The notes under the pieces are model-generated. The model was not told the DNA's origin. It searched no databases and saw nothing but the letters and a program-made list of their open reading frames with translations. Of a stretch of DNA of 45,108 nt, positions 24,401 to 32,144 are shown in pieces (the first letter of the stretch is position 1; the number at the start of each line of letters is the position of its first letter). A program made the translations under genes and the position numbers. Source of the stretch: Eubacteriales bacterium (GTDB taxonomy: Bacteria > Bacillota > Clostridia > Lachnospirales > Lachnospiraceae); assembly GCA_030524545.1 (NCBI GenBank), contig JAUNGM010000034.1, forward strand, positions 1 to 45,108, read 5' to 3'.

Positions 24401-24587
24401 CCAGTTGGAGAGTATTCTTTCTAACCGGATGGATACCAGCACGATGGAGCGCTACCTGTCCATCATTGCGGCAAACAGCAGCAAGGGTATCTATCTGGAG
24501 GATGGAACTTTGGTGGGGCATCTGCTCCCGGCCATTGACAGTAAGTTGGGGCAGATGCAGAAGCTGAACAGGAGGTTGAGCCTATGA
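21435..24587 (+). CDS. Tail tape measure protein (1050 aa)
   Basis: This protein sets tail length and leaves the tail on DNA ejection. The start is GTG 21435, nine bases after GGAGG. Residues ~30-130 are coiled coil (KQKLLKDAISSTKEKLDAL...). Residues ~160-450 match the TP901-type core: AAVKTAADFDSAMSQVAAVSG, EMGEKTKFSASEAAQAMNYMAMAGW, FKYCAPIAGALGFSAEDTA. Hydrophobic helices follow around 480-760. Residues 775-917 are thirteen 11-residue repeats. The C-terminus has the usual GGEAGAEAILPLKGF segment. It overlaps the next gene by ATGA. Confidence 0.94.
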   Translation: MASRIKGITIEIGGDTTGLDKALKSVNSSITHTQSALKDVNKLLKLDPANTELLTQKQKLLKDAISSTKEKLDALKQAQAQAKEQLENGDLGQDKYDALQREIIETEQELKRLQQEAATTSTALAKIDEIGGKMENLGNSIAGVGKTIMPISTAVGGLGIAAVKTAADFDSAMSQVAAVSGATGDDLQSLRDKAREMGEKTKFSASEAAQAMNYMAMAGWKSKDMISGIDGIMNLAAASGEDLATTSDIVTDALTAFGLSAADSGHFADILAAASSNANTNVSMMGETFKYCAPIAGALGFSAEDTAEAIGLMANAGIKSSQAGTALRTIMNNLAGEVKISGQAIGDVTIATTNADGSMRSLSDILADCRVAFGGLTESEKAQAAESLVGKNAMSGFLALMNAAPADIEKLSGAIDNCDGTAEKMAATMQDNLMGQLTILKSQLEELAISFGEMLMPAIRNIVTKIQEFVDKLNGMDEGTREMVLKIGLLVAALGPFLVILGTTIAKIGTAMKGFVQLANGFNKLKVAVQGGTGLFGKLGAAIGGISAPVVAVVAVIGTLVAAFLHLWNTNEGFREAIIGTWNTIKETVSTFCQGIVDRLNALGFSFQNITEVLSAVWNGFCSLLAPVFEGAFQAIAVVLSTVLNVITGILDVFIGLFTGNWSQMWTGIQTIFSGVWEGIKGVLSAAVGIIQGIVDVFLGWFGTSWSEVWTNIKTFFEGIWNGIVAFFSGIWETITNVVQTGIMLIGSILSAAFDIITLPFQFIWENCKEIIISAWNAIKSVVSSAIGAVSSVISSVMSVIQNVISTIWTAISTKISTVLNTIKSVVTTVFNAIKSVASSVWNGIKSAISTVVDGIKSKISSVFNAVKSTVTSVFNGIKSTTTSVWNGIKTAIITPIEAAKNTIKGIVDKITGFFSSMKISLPHIKLPHFRISGSLSIAPPSVPHLSIDWYKEGGIMTRPTLFGMNGTNLMAGGEAGAEAILPLKGFYSQLESILSNRMDTSTMERYLSIIAANSSKGIYLEDGTLVGHLLPAIDSKLGQMQKLNRRLSL
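23757..24185 (+). repeat. Thirteen 11-residue repeats within the tape measure
   Basis: Thirteen consecutive 33-bp units encode an 11-residue pattern V-(F/W)-N-(A/G)-I-K-S-x-x-(S/T)-(S/T), for example VFNAIKSVASS, VWNGIKSAIST, VFNGIKSTTTS. The period is exact with no insertions. An 11-residue period fits a long extended helix, as expected for a ruler protein. Confidence 0.85.
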
Positions 24588-25234
24588 GACCAGATGTAAA
24601 ACTAAATAATGTGTGGATGTCTGGTCTTGGGTGGCTGAGGGAGAGCATTAACTTTCCAACTCCCCAATCCCAGAGTAATACCATTGTGGTGCCGGGGCGG
24701 AATTCCCCGATCCGGTACACGGAAGCGTTGGGGTGGGTATCCTACCAGCCCCGGAGTTTTGAAATCGTGCTTTCCATGCTTGGAACCAGGGAGCAGTTCA
24801 ATCAGAAGGTAAGCAAAGTCGTGAATCCGTTTGCGGGGCATCTGGTGGAAGTGGTTTGCAGCGAGGAACCGGGGCTGTATGCCATCGGCACACTGGAAAT
24901 GGCCCCAGCTTATGATCCGCTGACCGGAAAAGGGCAGCTCACCATTTCCTGTTCCGATGGCGATTCCTACCGTTACCACGTGGAGGAGACGGTTATCACA
25001 GTGACAGGCGGAGGGAATGTCATTCTGGATAATGATTATATGCCTGTGGTTCCGGTCATCACAGCCACAGAGGAAACGGCACTCAGCTGGCAGATCGGCA
25101 CGGACACCTTCCGAAAAACGGTCAGTTCCGGCACCTGGGAGTTCCCCGAAATGGAATTACAGGCCGGAAGAAATGAGGTGTCTGTCACTGGAAATGGAAC
25201 AGTGACCTTCCGGTACCGGGAGGGATGCCTATGA
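24584..25234 (+). CDS. Distal tail protein (Dit-like)
   Basis: This protein forms the hub ring at the tail tip, between tube and Tal. The N-terminal half (RPDVKLNNVWMSGLGWLRESINFPTPQSQ..., ALGWVSYQPRSFEIVLSMLGTREQFN) fits a siphovirus Dit belt domain, with a C-terminal beta domain. 216 aa. The start overlaps the tape-measure stop (ATGA). Confidence 0.78.
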   Translation: MRPDVKLNNVWMSGLGWLRESINFPTPQSQSNTIVVPGRNSPIRYTEALGWVSYQPRSFEIVLSMLGTREQFNQKVSKVVNPFAGHLVEVVCSEEPGLYAIGTLEMAPAYDPLTGKGQLTISCSDGDSYRYHVEETVITVTGGGNVILDNDYMPVVPVITATEETALSWQIGTDTFRKTVSSGTWEFPEMELQAGRNEVSVTGNGTVTFRYREGCL

Positions 25235-26688
25235 GATTATTCCGTATCTATGTGGACGGGGCATTGTTTTACCATCCGCAGTTATCCAAACTGGCAGTCA
25301 CGGAGGCGAAGGTGGAAGAGGATGCGGAGAACATTGACAGCTTGACGCTGTCGGCCCCCTATAACCATCCGTACCTGAACAGCATTAAGCCAATGGCCTC
25401 TGTGATTGTCTGCAAAAAAGGGAATGAAACGGTCTTTGAAGGGAGGGCACTGGATGACGGCAGTGATTTTTATAATACCCACACCTGGACTTGTGAATCG
25501 GCTCTTTCCTATTTAAAAGACAGCCAGCAGCCGCCCTATAACTACAAGGGGAGCCTGAGAGGACTTTTTGAGTATTTCATAGCCGAGCATAACAAAAGTG
25601 TGGAAGAACAGAAACGGTTCCTTGTAGGAGAAGTAACAGTGACCGATAACAACGATTATGTTGCTTACAGCTGTTCGGACTATTCTATGACCTTGGATGC
25701 CATTAAGGATAAGCTCATTAAAACACACGGAGGGTATCTGCGCCTTCGGTATACTGCTGATGGGAAAGTATTGGACTATCTGGCAGATTTTACGGAAGCC
25801 TCCCTTCAAAAAGTGGAGTACGGGAAGAACCTGACCGATGTGAAAATCACGTTCGACCACACAGAACGGGTGACAGCACTCATTCCCCTTGGGGCAAAGA
25901 TCAAGACCATGGATGAAGAGGGCAATGAAGTGGAAACGGACGAGCGCGTGACCATTGAGGCTGCCAACGATGGGAAGAACTATGTGTTTGATGAAGATGC
26001 GGTCAAAGAGATTGGCTGGATATGGGCAACGGAAGTATGGGAGGATGTGACGCTTTCTTCCAACCTTCTGCGGAAGGCAAAAGCCCGCATCGCAGAGATG
26101 GCGAAGGGCATCACCAGTATGGAACTTACTATTGTGGATGAATCCGATACCGGGGCAGACATCGCGGATATCCATGCGAGGCAGTATGTGTACTGTTCTT
26201 CGCCACCACATGGGATTGAGGGGAGATATCTGTGCATCCAGAGGACGAGGGATTATCTGAACCCTTCCGGCAACACCATCACCATCGGGGCAAGCGGAAT
26301 CCGCCTGACCGCCATCAGTGCAAAGCAGAATCAGAATTTAAGCACACTGGAGCAGGACATCTTAGGGCAGACGGAGAAGATCGAGAACATCTTCGGGAAA
26401 GTCGAGGATATCACCACAGCGAAGATGTACCGGACAGAGCTTGTGGTGGAAGGCACGAGCATCTTCCGGGATAAGGGACAGATGAGCAGGCTTTCCTGCA
26501 GGGTGCTGTCCTGGGATAAGGATATCACAGATACCCTTCCTAAATCTTCTTTTAACTGGCACCGGAAGTCCGGCAATGTGGAAACGGATGCCGATTGGGA
26601 TGGATTGCATAAAGGAATGAAAAGCGTAACCATATCAACCGAGGACGTATTAGACAATGCGTCCTTTTATTGTGAAGTCACCATTTAA
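25231..26688 (+). CDS. Tail-associated protein, prophage endopeptidase tail (Tal) family
   Basis: The N-terminal ~370 residues fit the phage tail/prophage-endopeptidase family: MRLFRIYVDGALFYHP start, YNYKGSLRGLFEYFIAEHN, GGYLRLRYTADGKVLDYLAD, and LTDVKITFDHTERVTALIPLG. After a linker (LSTLEQDILGQTEKIENIFG) comes an Ig-like C-terminal domain (LSCRVLSWDKDITDTLP..., ASFYCEVTI). It forms the tail-tip hub. ATG 25231 is favoured by GGGAGGG seven bases before. Confidence 0.82.
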   Translation: MRLFRIYVDGALFYHPQLSKLAVTEAKVEEDAENIDSLTLSAPYNHPYLNSIKPMASVIVCKKGNETVFEGRALDDGSDFYNTHTWTCESALSYLKDSQQPPYNYKGSLRGLFEYFIAEHNKSVEEQKRFLVGEVTVTDNNDYVAYSCSDYSMTLDAIKDKLIKTHGGYLRLRYTADGKVLDYLADFTEASLQKVEYGKNLTDVKITFDHTERVTALIPLGAKIKTMDEEGNEVETDERVTIEAANDGKNYVFDEDAVKEIGWIWATEVWEDVTLSSNLLRKAKARIAEMAKGITSMELTIVDESDTGADIADIHARQYVYCSSPPHGIEGRYLCIQRTRDYLNPSGNTITIGASGIRLTAISAKQNQNLSTLEQDILGQTEKIENIFGKVEDITTAKMYRTELVVEGTSIFRDKGQMSRLSCRVLSWDKDITDTLPKSSFNWHRKSGNVETDADWDGLHKGMKSVTISTEDVLDNASFYCEVTI

Positions 26689-26706
26689 TTTGAAGGAGGA
26701 ACACAA

Positions 26707-28515
26707 ATGCCTACTATCTTAACATCCAGCCAGCAGACTTTCGTGGACATCACAGACCAGAGGAAGCTGTCGGCCTATATCAAATCGAACCTGCCAAAGA
26801 CGCAGAGTGAGGACCCGAACACCTTACCTCACGCCTATGCACCGAACTGGGCCACATCCCATCTGGTGCTGACCCCGGTGATCTTCTTAGACCAGACCAA
26901 TGTGGCACTGAACGCATCGGGATTGACGATTTCGTGGAAACGCAAAGACGGAACGGGAGCGGAATCAGCACTTTTTGCTGGTGAGGCAGTATCCGGCGGC
27001 ATCCTGACGGTCAGCCAGAACAAGCTCTCCGCATCTTCCTCCGGCATGATCACTTATATCTGTTATATCAGTTACTATGATTCGGAAACGAAGAACACGG
27101 TCAATATTTCTTCTGACATTACCTATACGCTGGTAAAGAATGCGGAGAACGCAAAGCTGGCCTATGTGACTGCAGATACCTATGTGTTCAAATACAACAC
27201 GTCATCGGCACTGGTGGGAGCAACACAGGCCCCCCTTTCTGCACAGGTGCAGGGTGTGACTGTCAGCAAGTGGCAGTATCTGAACAGTTTCGGTGTGTGG
27301 ACGGATTATCCGACTACCTCGGACAATACCAGCATTACCGGAGGCACGCTGGTGGTAAAGCCCGCACACGTTGTATTCTTCAATAACGTGGCGCAGATCA
27401 AGCTGGTAACGGATGATGTGGATGTGTTCGACACCATTTCCATCACAAAGATGTATGACGGGGAGCAGGGACAGCCAGGGCAGGCAGGTGCCGGCGGCCT
27501 GTCCATCATCCTGGGTAATGAGGCACAGAATATCGCCTGCACCACGGGAGGTGCGGTACAGGCTGCCGTGGATGTGACGATTCCCTTTACCGGGTATGTG
27601 GGTATCACACAGACCGCCTGTACCTGTAAAGTGGGGACTCTGCCGACAGGGGTAACGGAAAAATCCAATACGGCTGCAACGGCATCCGCAGCAGGTTCCA
27701 TTGTCCTGACGTTTGCCGCCAATGCCACCCTTGGCGGGGCATCGGTGCTGACGGGCACGATTGATCTGACCTTTACGATTTCAGGAAAGACTGTGGTGAA
27801 AAAGTTCGCCTGGACCAAATCCAACAAGGGCAGCAACGGGGCCAGTGCGGTTGTGTTCTCTGTTTACGCACCAAATGGAACGGTGGTCTTGAACCAGTCC
27901 GGTTCCCTGGTACTGGCGACTTCCGCCTACAGCGGCACAACGGAGATCACCACAGGTGCGACTTACCAGTGGTCGAAATACACAGCCGGAAAATGGACGG
28001 ATATCAGCGGGGCAGCGTCTGATACGCTGACGGTTTCCGGCGCGGATATCGTCAATATCCAGTCTTACCGATGTACTATGACCTACGGCGGCAAGTCCTA
28101 TGTGGATGTGATCACGGTGGAGGATAAGTCGGACCCCTATGTGTCGGAGATGTTATCCATCGGCGGGTTTACGGTCAAGAACAGCCTGGGCGGTCTGGTT
28201 CCCTATGTGATCGTCCGTACCAACCAGAAGGAAGTGGACGCACTACTCGGCAATATCAGCGAGACACCACCTTCCACGCCGACAAGCGGAATGTTCTGGT
28301 ACAAGATCGACCATACGGCGAAAACGGTCACGCTGATGAAATACAACGGCACGGCCTGGGCTGCGGCAACAGAAAAGCAGAGTCTTAACTATACCTGGTA
28401 TAAGCAGGATAAGGATGGGAAAGAAGCAGCGTTTGGCAAGACCGGAAAAGTTATCTATCTGTCTGCGGATGACATTGACAGCATTGCCACGCTGCAGTGT
28501 GATGTGTCCAATTAG
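26707..28515 (+). CDS. Tail-tip protein with Ig-like repeats (602 aa)
   Basis: This is a beta-rich protein with several Ig-like repeats that each follow a (T/I)-W-K-(R/K) and Y-x-C pattern (LTISWKRKDG ... ITYICYIS; YQWSKYTAGKWTDI ... YRCTMTYGGKSYVDVITV; YTWYKQDKDGK ... LQCDVSN), and a short collagen-like GEQGQPGQAGAGG link near residue 255. The order and domain type indicate a structural tail-tip or adhesin-type protein that helps contact the host. It follows Tal after 18 bp with GAAGGAGG. Confidence 0.7.
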   Translation: MPTILTSSQQTFVDITDQRKLSAYIKSNLPKTQSEDPNTLPHAYAPNWATSHLVLTPVIFLDQTNVALNASGLTISWKRKDGTGAESALFAGEAVSGGILTVSQNKLSASSSGMITYICYISYYDSETKNTVNISSDITYTLVKNAENAKLAYVTADTYVFKYNTSSALVGATQAPLSAQVQGVTVSKWQYLNSFGVWTDYPTTSDNTSITGGTLVVKPAHVVFFNNVAQIKLVTDDVDVFDTISITKMYDGEQGQPGQAGAGGLSIILGNEAQNIACTTGGAVQAAVDVTIPFTGYVGITQTACTCKVGTLPTGVTEKSNTAATASAAGSIVLTFAANATLGGASVLTGTIDLTFTISGKTVVKKFAWTKSNKGSNGASAVVFSVYAPNGTVVLNQSGSLVLATSAYSGTTEITTGATYQWSKYTAGKWTDISGAASDTLTVSGADIVNIQSYRCTMTYGGKSYVDVITVEDKSDPYVSEMLSIGGFTVKNSLGGLVPYVIVRTNQKEVDALLGNISETPPSTPTSGMFWYKIDHTAKTVTLMKYNGTAWAAATEKQSLNYTWYKQDKDGKEAAFGKTGKVIYLSADDIDSIATLQCDVSN

Positions 28516-28526
28516 GAGGTGGCAGG

Positions 28527-29084
28527 ATGGCACTTTTGACAATCTGCCAGCACACCTTTCAGAACGTGCAGGCGTATGAGGATGCGGTGGAGGATGTGGA
28601 GGCGCTGAAGGTCAATGTGCGGGAGTGCTACTCAGAGATCACGAAAACCTCGGAACAGATACAAAGCTCCGTCCGGGAGACGTATCTTTCCAAGTCGGAG
28701 TTAGAAAGCATCCAGCAGGACTTCCAGGCGAGCATCACCCAGAACAGCAGTGAAATCCGTATGGACTTTACGCAGATCACCAATGAGATCATCAACAATG
28801 TATCTGCCAACCAGACGCTTTTGGAGGAGTACATCCGGTTCAAAGGTGCGCTGATCGAACTTGGAAAAGTGGGAAATGCGTTTACGGCGGAACTTTCCAA
28901 TGAGGAACTGGCCTTTAAGGAGAACGGGCAGAAGATTGCCTATATTTCCAACCAGAGTCTTGTGATTACCAATGCGGAAATCCGGAACAAGCTGTCCCTT
29001 GGCAATGAGAGCCGGGGCTGGTTTGATTTTATCCCAAGGGCCAACGGGAACCTGTCCATCAAGTGGCGTGACCCGGTTGGTTAA
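28527..29084 (+). CDS. Tail-tip coiled-coil protein (185 aa)
   Basis: After MALLTICQHTFQNVQAYEDAV, residues ~20-100 form an uninterrupted coiled coil (SEITKTSEQIQSSVRETYLS, QNSSEIRMDFTQITNEIINN), followed by a globular beta end (FTAELSNEELAFKENGQKIAYISNQS...). This layout is common in baseplate/tail-fibre linkers of Firmicutes siphoviruses. It begins 11 bp after the Ig-repeat gene with AGGAGGTGGC. Confidence 0.65.
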   Translation: MALLTICQHTFQNVQAYEDAVEDVEALKVNVRECYSEITKTSEQIQSSVRETYLSKSELESIQQDFQASITQNSSEIRMDFTQITNEIINNVSANQTLLEEYIRFKGALIELGKVGNAFTAELSNEELAFKENGQKIAYISNQSLVITNAEIRNKLSLGNESRGWFDFIPRANGNLSIKWRDPVG

Positions 29085-29123
29085 GTGGCGTTTAGAAATT
29101 AGCATGGAAGGAGGGAGAAAGAT

Positions 29124-31034
29124 ATGGCATCCAGCGGCAGCTTTTCCGGCTCTATCCACAGTGGGCATTATGTGCTGCGGGTGGACTGGACACAGACAAA
29201 GAATATATCCGCAAATACCAGTACCATCACGGCGAAAGCCTATCTGGTCAATGACTGGAGCTTAAGTATTAACGCACGGTCTGATAATAAAGTAACGATT
29301 GACGGGACTGCGCAGACCTATGCATCCCCCGCCATCAGCAGCACGGGAACCCATCTGCTCAGCACGGTCACGCAGACCGTAAACCATGCCAGCGATGGCA
29401 GCAAGAGCCTGACCATGAGTGCGGTGTTCTATATCCGTGCGACATTAAGCGGAACTTACTATGAGTCGATTACGGCAAGTGCCACCATCACACTGGATTC
29501 CATTGCAAGGGCATCCACAGTTTCCGCCTCCAATGTGGCGATGGGCTCCGCCACCACGATTGCTATCGGCCGTGCATCTTCTTCTTTTACCCATACGCTG
29601 ACCTATGCCTTTGGCAGTGCCACGGGGACGATTGCAACAAAGACCACGGCAGCCTCGGTGTCCTGGACACCGCCCCTTACGCTGGCAAACCAGATACCGA
29701 AGGCGGTGACGGGAACCTGCACGATTACCTGTACCACCTATAACGGAAACACCAGCATTGGAAGCAAGACCTGTACGCTGACACTGTCCGTCCCGGCATC
29801 GGTAAAACCTACCATCACCAGTCTGACAGCGGCTAGGGTGGATGGGGCGGTGCCAAGTACCTGGGGGATTTATGTGCAGACAAAATCCAAGGCCACACTG
29901 ACCATCAATGGGGCGGCAGGAAGTTACGGCTCCACGATTTCTTCCTATTCCATTACGGGCGGCGGGTACACCAGCACGGCATCCAGTTTTACAACGGGAT
30001 TTTTAAATACCTCTGGCACGGTTATTTTTACGGCAACGGTGACAGATTCCAGAGGCCGTGTGTCAGCAGCGGCCACGGTGAACATTTCCGTAGTGGCTTA
30101 TTCCCCACCGTCCTTTATCAGTTACCTTTCGCAGCGGTGCTTAAGCAACGGGACAGCCAATGACGACGGGACGTATATCCGGGGGCAGGTTTCCTACAGC
30201 TATGCCTCTTGCAGCAGTAAAAACACCATTATCCGTGCCACCTATTATAAAAAGGCATCGGATACCGCGTGGACGAATGCCAGCGCCGCTTTTAGTTCCG
30301 GTACAGCATTTACCTTTGGCGGCGGAAAAATCTCCACGGAGACTTCCTATGATATCAAATATACGTTGACGGATGCCTTTACCACCATTGCCATCCAGGA
30401 CATCGTTTCCACGGCTGCCGTGGTCATGGACTTCAAAAAGGGCGGCAAAGGTGTGGCAGTGGGGAAGGTATCGGAGAAGGACAATACCTTCGAGGTTGCG
30501 GAGGATTGGGATGTCCGGGTGTATGGGAAACTCTTAAAAGATTATATCCAGTCCTTCATTAAGACGATGTATCCGGTGGGCAGTATCTATATGAGTGTCA
30601 ACGCCACCAATCCATCCGCTTACTTTGGCGGAACATGGGTGGCCTGGGGAGCAGGGCGGGTGCCTGTGGGCATCAATACGGCAGACGGCAACTTCAATAC
30701 GGTGGAGAAAACGGGCGGTGCGGCAACGGTGGCACTTTCAGCAGCCCAGATGCCGGCCCATACACACGGAGTTGGTACACTGGTAGCAGCCAGTGCCGGA
30801 GCGCATACCCATAACCTGAAAAACCAGAAGGCCGCGTGGGGCGTGGATGGCGCAGGCAACCGTGTCATTGTGGATGCGACTTCCGGATATACGGCGCTGA
30901 CCAACAAAGCGACCGCCAGTGCCGGGGCGCATACGCATACGATTTCCGGCTCAACGGCGTCAACAGGAAGCGGCAGCGCCCACAGCAACTTACAGCCGTA
31001 TATCGTCTGTTATATGTGGAAACGGACGGCTTAA
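29124..31034 (+). CDS. Minor structural protein / receptor-binding protein, DUF859 type
   Basis: The N-terminal ~450 residues are DUF859-type beta repeats (HYVLRVDWTQTKNISANTST, VNHASDGSKSLTMSAVFYI). VMDFKKGGKGVAVGKVSEKDNTFEVA follows. The last ~160 residues form a tail-fibre head domain: MYPVGSIYMSVNATNPSAYF, GGTWVAWGAGRVPVG, AQMPAHTHGVG, two AGAHTH repeats and NLQPYIVCYMWKR. The HxH residues suggest metal binding as in T4 gp37-like tips. It should be the adsorption protein. 636 aa. A UUCG-loop terminator follows the stop. Confidence 0.82.
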   Translation: MASSGSFSGSIHSGHYVLRVDWTQTKNISANTSTITAKAYLVNDWSLSINARSDNKVTIDGTAQTYASPAISSTGTHLLSTVTQTVNHASDGSKSLTMSAVFYIRATLSGTYYESITASATITLDSIARASTVSASNVAMGSATTIAIGRASSSFTHTLTYAFGSATGTIATKTTAASVSWTPPLTLANQIPKAVTGTCTITCTTYNGNTSIGSKTCTLTLSVPASVKPTITSLTAARVDGAVPSTWGIYVQTKSKATLTINGAAGSYGSTISSYSITGGGYTSTASSFTTGFLNTSGTVIFTATVTDSRGRVSAAATVNISVVAYSPPSFISYLSQRCLSNGTANDDGTYIRGQVSYSYASCSSKNTIIRATYYKKASDTAWTNASAAFSSGTAFTFGGGKISTETSYDIKYTLTDAFTTIAIQDIVSTAAVVMDFKKGGKGVAVGKVSEKDNTFEVAEDWDVRVYGKLLKDYIQSFIKTMYPVGSIYMSVNATNPSAYFGGTWVAWGAGRVPVGINTADGNFNTVEKTGGAATVALSAAQMPAHTHGVGTLVAASAGAHTHNLKNQKAAWGVDGAGNRVIVDATSGYTALTNKATASAGAHTHTISGSTASTGSGSAHSNLQPYIVCYMWKRTA

Positions 31035-31054
31035 TGAAATAAAGGGAACAGCGT

Positions 31055-31077
31055 GGGCTTCTTCGGAAGTCTTTTTT
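31055..31077 (+). terminator. Terminator after receptor-binding gene
   Basis: GGGCTTC and GAAGTCT enclose a UUCG loop (31062-31065) and are followed by TTTTTT. It is a standard rho-independent terminator closing the tail operon. Confidence 0.75.
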
Positions 31078-31107
31078 GTACCGCAACGCGGTGGAAAGGA
31101 GCGGGGA

Positions 31108-31587
31108 ATGACAGATGAACAGAAAAACAAAATAAAGGAACTGCGAATGAAAGGGATTGGATACCGGAATATTTCGTCTGAAACAGGCATTCCCCGTGAC
31201 ACAGTAAGGAGTTTTTGCAGAAGGAATGGCCTGGATGGATATGCCTCTGCTATTCATGCAGAAAAATCAGAACCGGCTCAGAAAAACGGGAAGGAGGAAC
31301 AGTGCCGGTACTGCGGTAAGAAACTGGAGCAATCTCCTACGGGAAGGAAGAAAAAGTTCTGTAATGAGGACTGCAGGAGGAAATGGTGGAAACTCCATCC
31401 TGAAAAAATTAATCGGAAACAGGATGCTTTCTATAAGGGAACCTGCGCGTATTGCAGAAGGGAATTCTTTTCTTATGGGAACAAGGGGCGCAGGTATTGC
31501 TCTCACGCCTGTTATATCCATGACCGCTTCTGGCGGGAGGAAGAAGGCCGGGAGGCATACACTGGCCCCAACACGCAGGCTGGATGA
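31108..31587 (+). CDS. HTH plus two zinc-finger protein (159 aa)
   Basis: The start is ATG 31108 after AAAGGAGCGGGGA; the longer frame from 30919 lies inside the previous gene. Residues 1-40 form a helix-turn-helix like sigma-70 region 4 or resolvase (KNKIKELRMKGIGYRNISSETGIPRDTVRSF). Two similar zinc modules follow: CRYC...FCNEDC and CAYC...YCSHAC, each C-x2-C-x(14-18)-C-x3-C. It is probably a DNA- or RNA-binding regulator and a candidate activator of the late lysis or recombinase genes. The target is unknown. Confidence 0.65.
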   Translation: MTDEQKNKIKELRMKGIGYRNISSETGIPRDTVRSFCRRNGLDGYASAIHAEKSEPAQKNGKEEQCRYCGKKLEQSPTGRKKKFCNEDCRRKWWKLHPEKINRKQDAFYKGTCAYCRREFFSYGNKGRRYCSHACYIHDRFWREEEGREAYTGPNTQAG

Positions 31588-31621
31588 TAGATAATTCCAT
31601 ATGAGATGCAAATAGGAAAAT

Positions 31622-31652
31622 AGCGGCGGTCTGTATGGCAGCTGCTTTTTTT
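31622..31652 (+). terminator. Terminator after HTH/zinc gene
   Basis: AGCGGC (31622-31627) pairs with GCTGCT (31641-31646) and runs into TTTTTTT. It is short but has a good U-run. Confidence 0.5.
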
Positions 31653-31689
31653 CATATTAAAAAAATTCAAAGAAAGAGAGGAAAAGAAG

Positions 31690-32097
31690 ATGAAGAATTT
31701 TATTGAAACAGTACAGTACGCATTTGCAGCACTTGGAGGGGCGGTCGGGGCCGTCATGGGAGGTTTTGACGGTTTCCTGTATGCCCTGATTGTGTTCGTG
31801 GTGGTGGATTACCTGACAGGAGTTATGGTGGCGGTCCTGAATAAGAATCTGTCCAGCGAGGTGGGTTTTCACGGGATTTTTAAGAAGGTGGTTATCTTTG
31901 CACTGGTGGCGGTGGGGCATATCGTGGACACTTATGTGATCCAGAATGGCAGTGTCATCCGCACAGCGGTAATCTTCTTCTATTTGTCTAATGAGGGAAT
32001 CAGCATTCTGGAGAACGCATCGGTCCTTGGATTGCCCGTACCACAGAAGTTAAAGGATGTATTGGAACAGTTGAAAGATGGAAAAGAGGGAGAGTAA
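31690..32097 (+). CDS. Phage holin
   Basis: Holins form membrane lesions that release endolysin at lysis time. The 135-aa protein has hydrophobic segments at ~12-45 (AALGGAVGAVMGG, ALIVFVVVDYLTGVMVAVL) and ~65-95 (VVIFALVAVGHIVD, AVIFFYLSNEGISILENA). VDYLTG and the SNEGISILEN motif are diagnostic of the Firmicutes toxin-secretion/lysis holin family. It ends in a charged C-terminal tail and sits directly before the endolysin gene. Confidence 0.92.
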   Translation: MKNFIETVQYAFAALGGAVGAVMGGFDGFLYALIVFVVVDYLTGVMVAVLNKNLSSEVGFHGIFKKVVIFALVAVGHIVDTYVIQNGSVIRTAVIFFYLSNEGISILENASVLGLPVPQKLKDVLEQLKDGKEGE

Positions 32098-32121
32098 GCA
32101 TCGGGTTTCCGGTGCTTTTTT
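32098..32121 (+). terminator. Terminator between holin and endolysin
   Basis: GCATCGG (32098-32104) pairs with CCGGTGC (32109-32115) over a four-base loop and is followed by TTTTTT. It overlaps the upstream end of the endolysin frame, so some read-through or a separate promoter must feed the endolysin gene. Confidence 0.7.
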
Positions 32122-32144
32122 CTTTGGAAAGCGAGGATATGATT

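Noticed and set aside
29124-31034. Diversity-generating retroelement target in the receptor-binding gene
   Set aside because: No reverse transcriptase gene and no template repeat are seen in the window.
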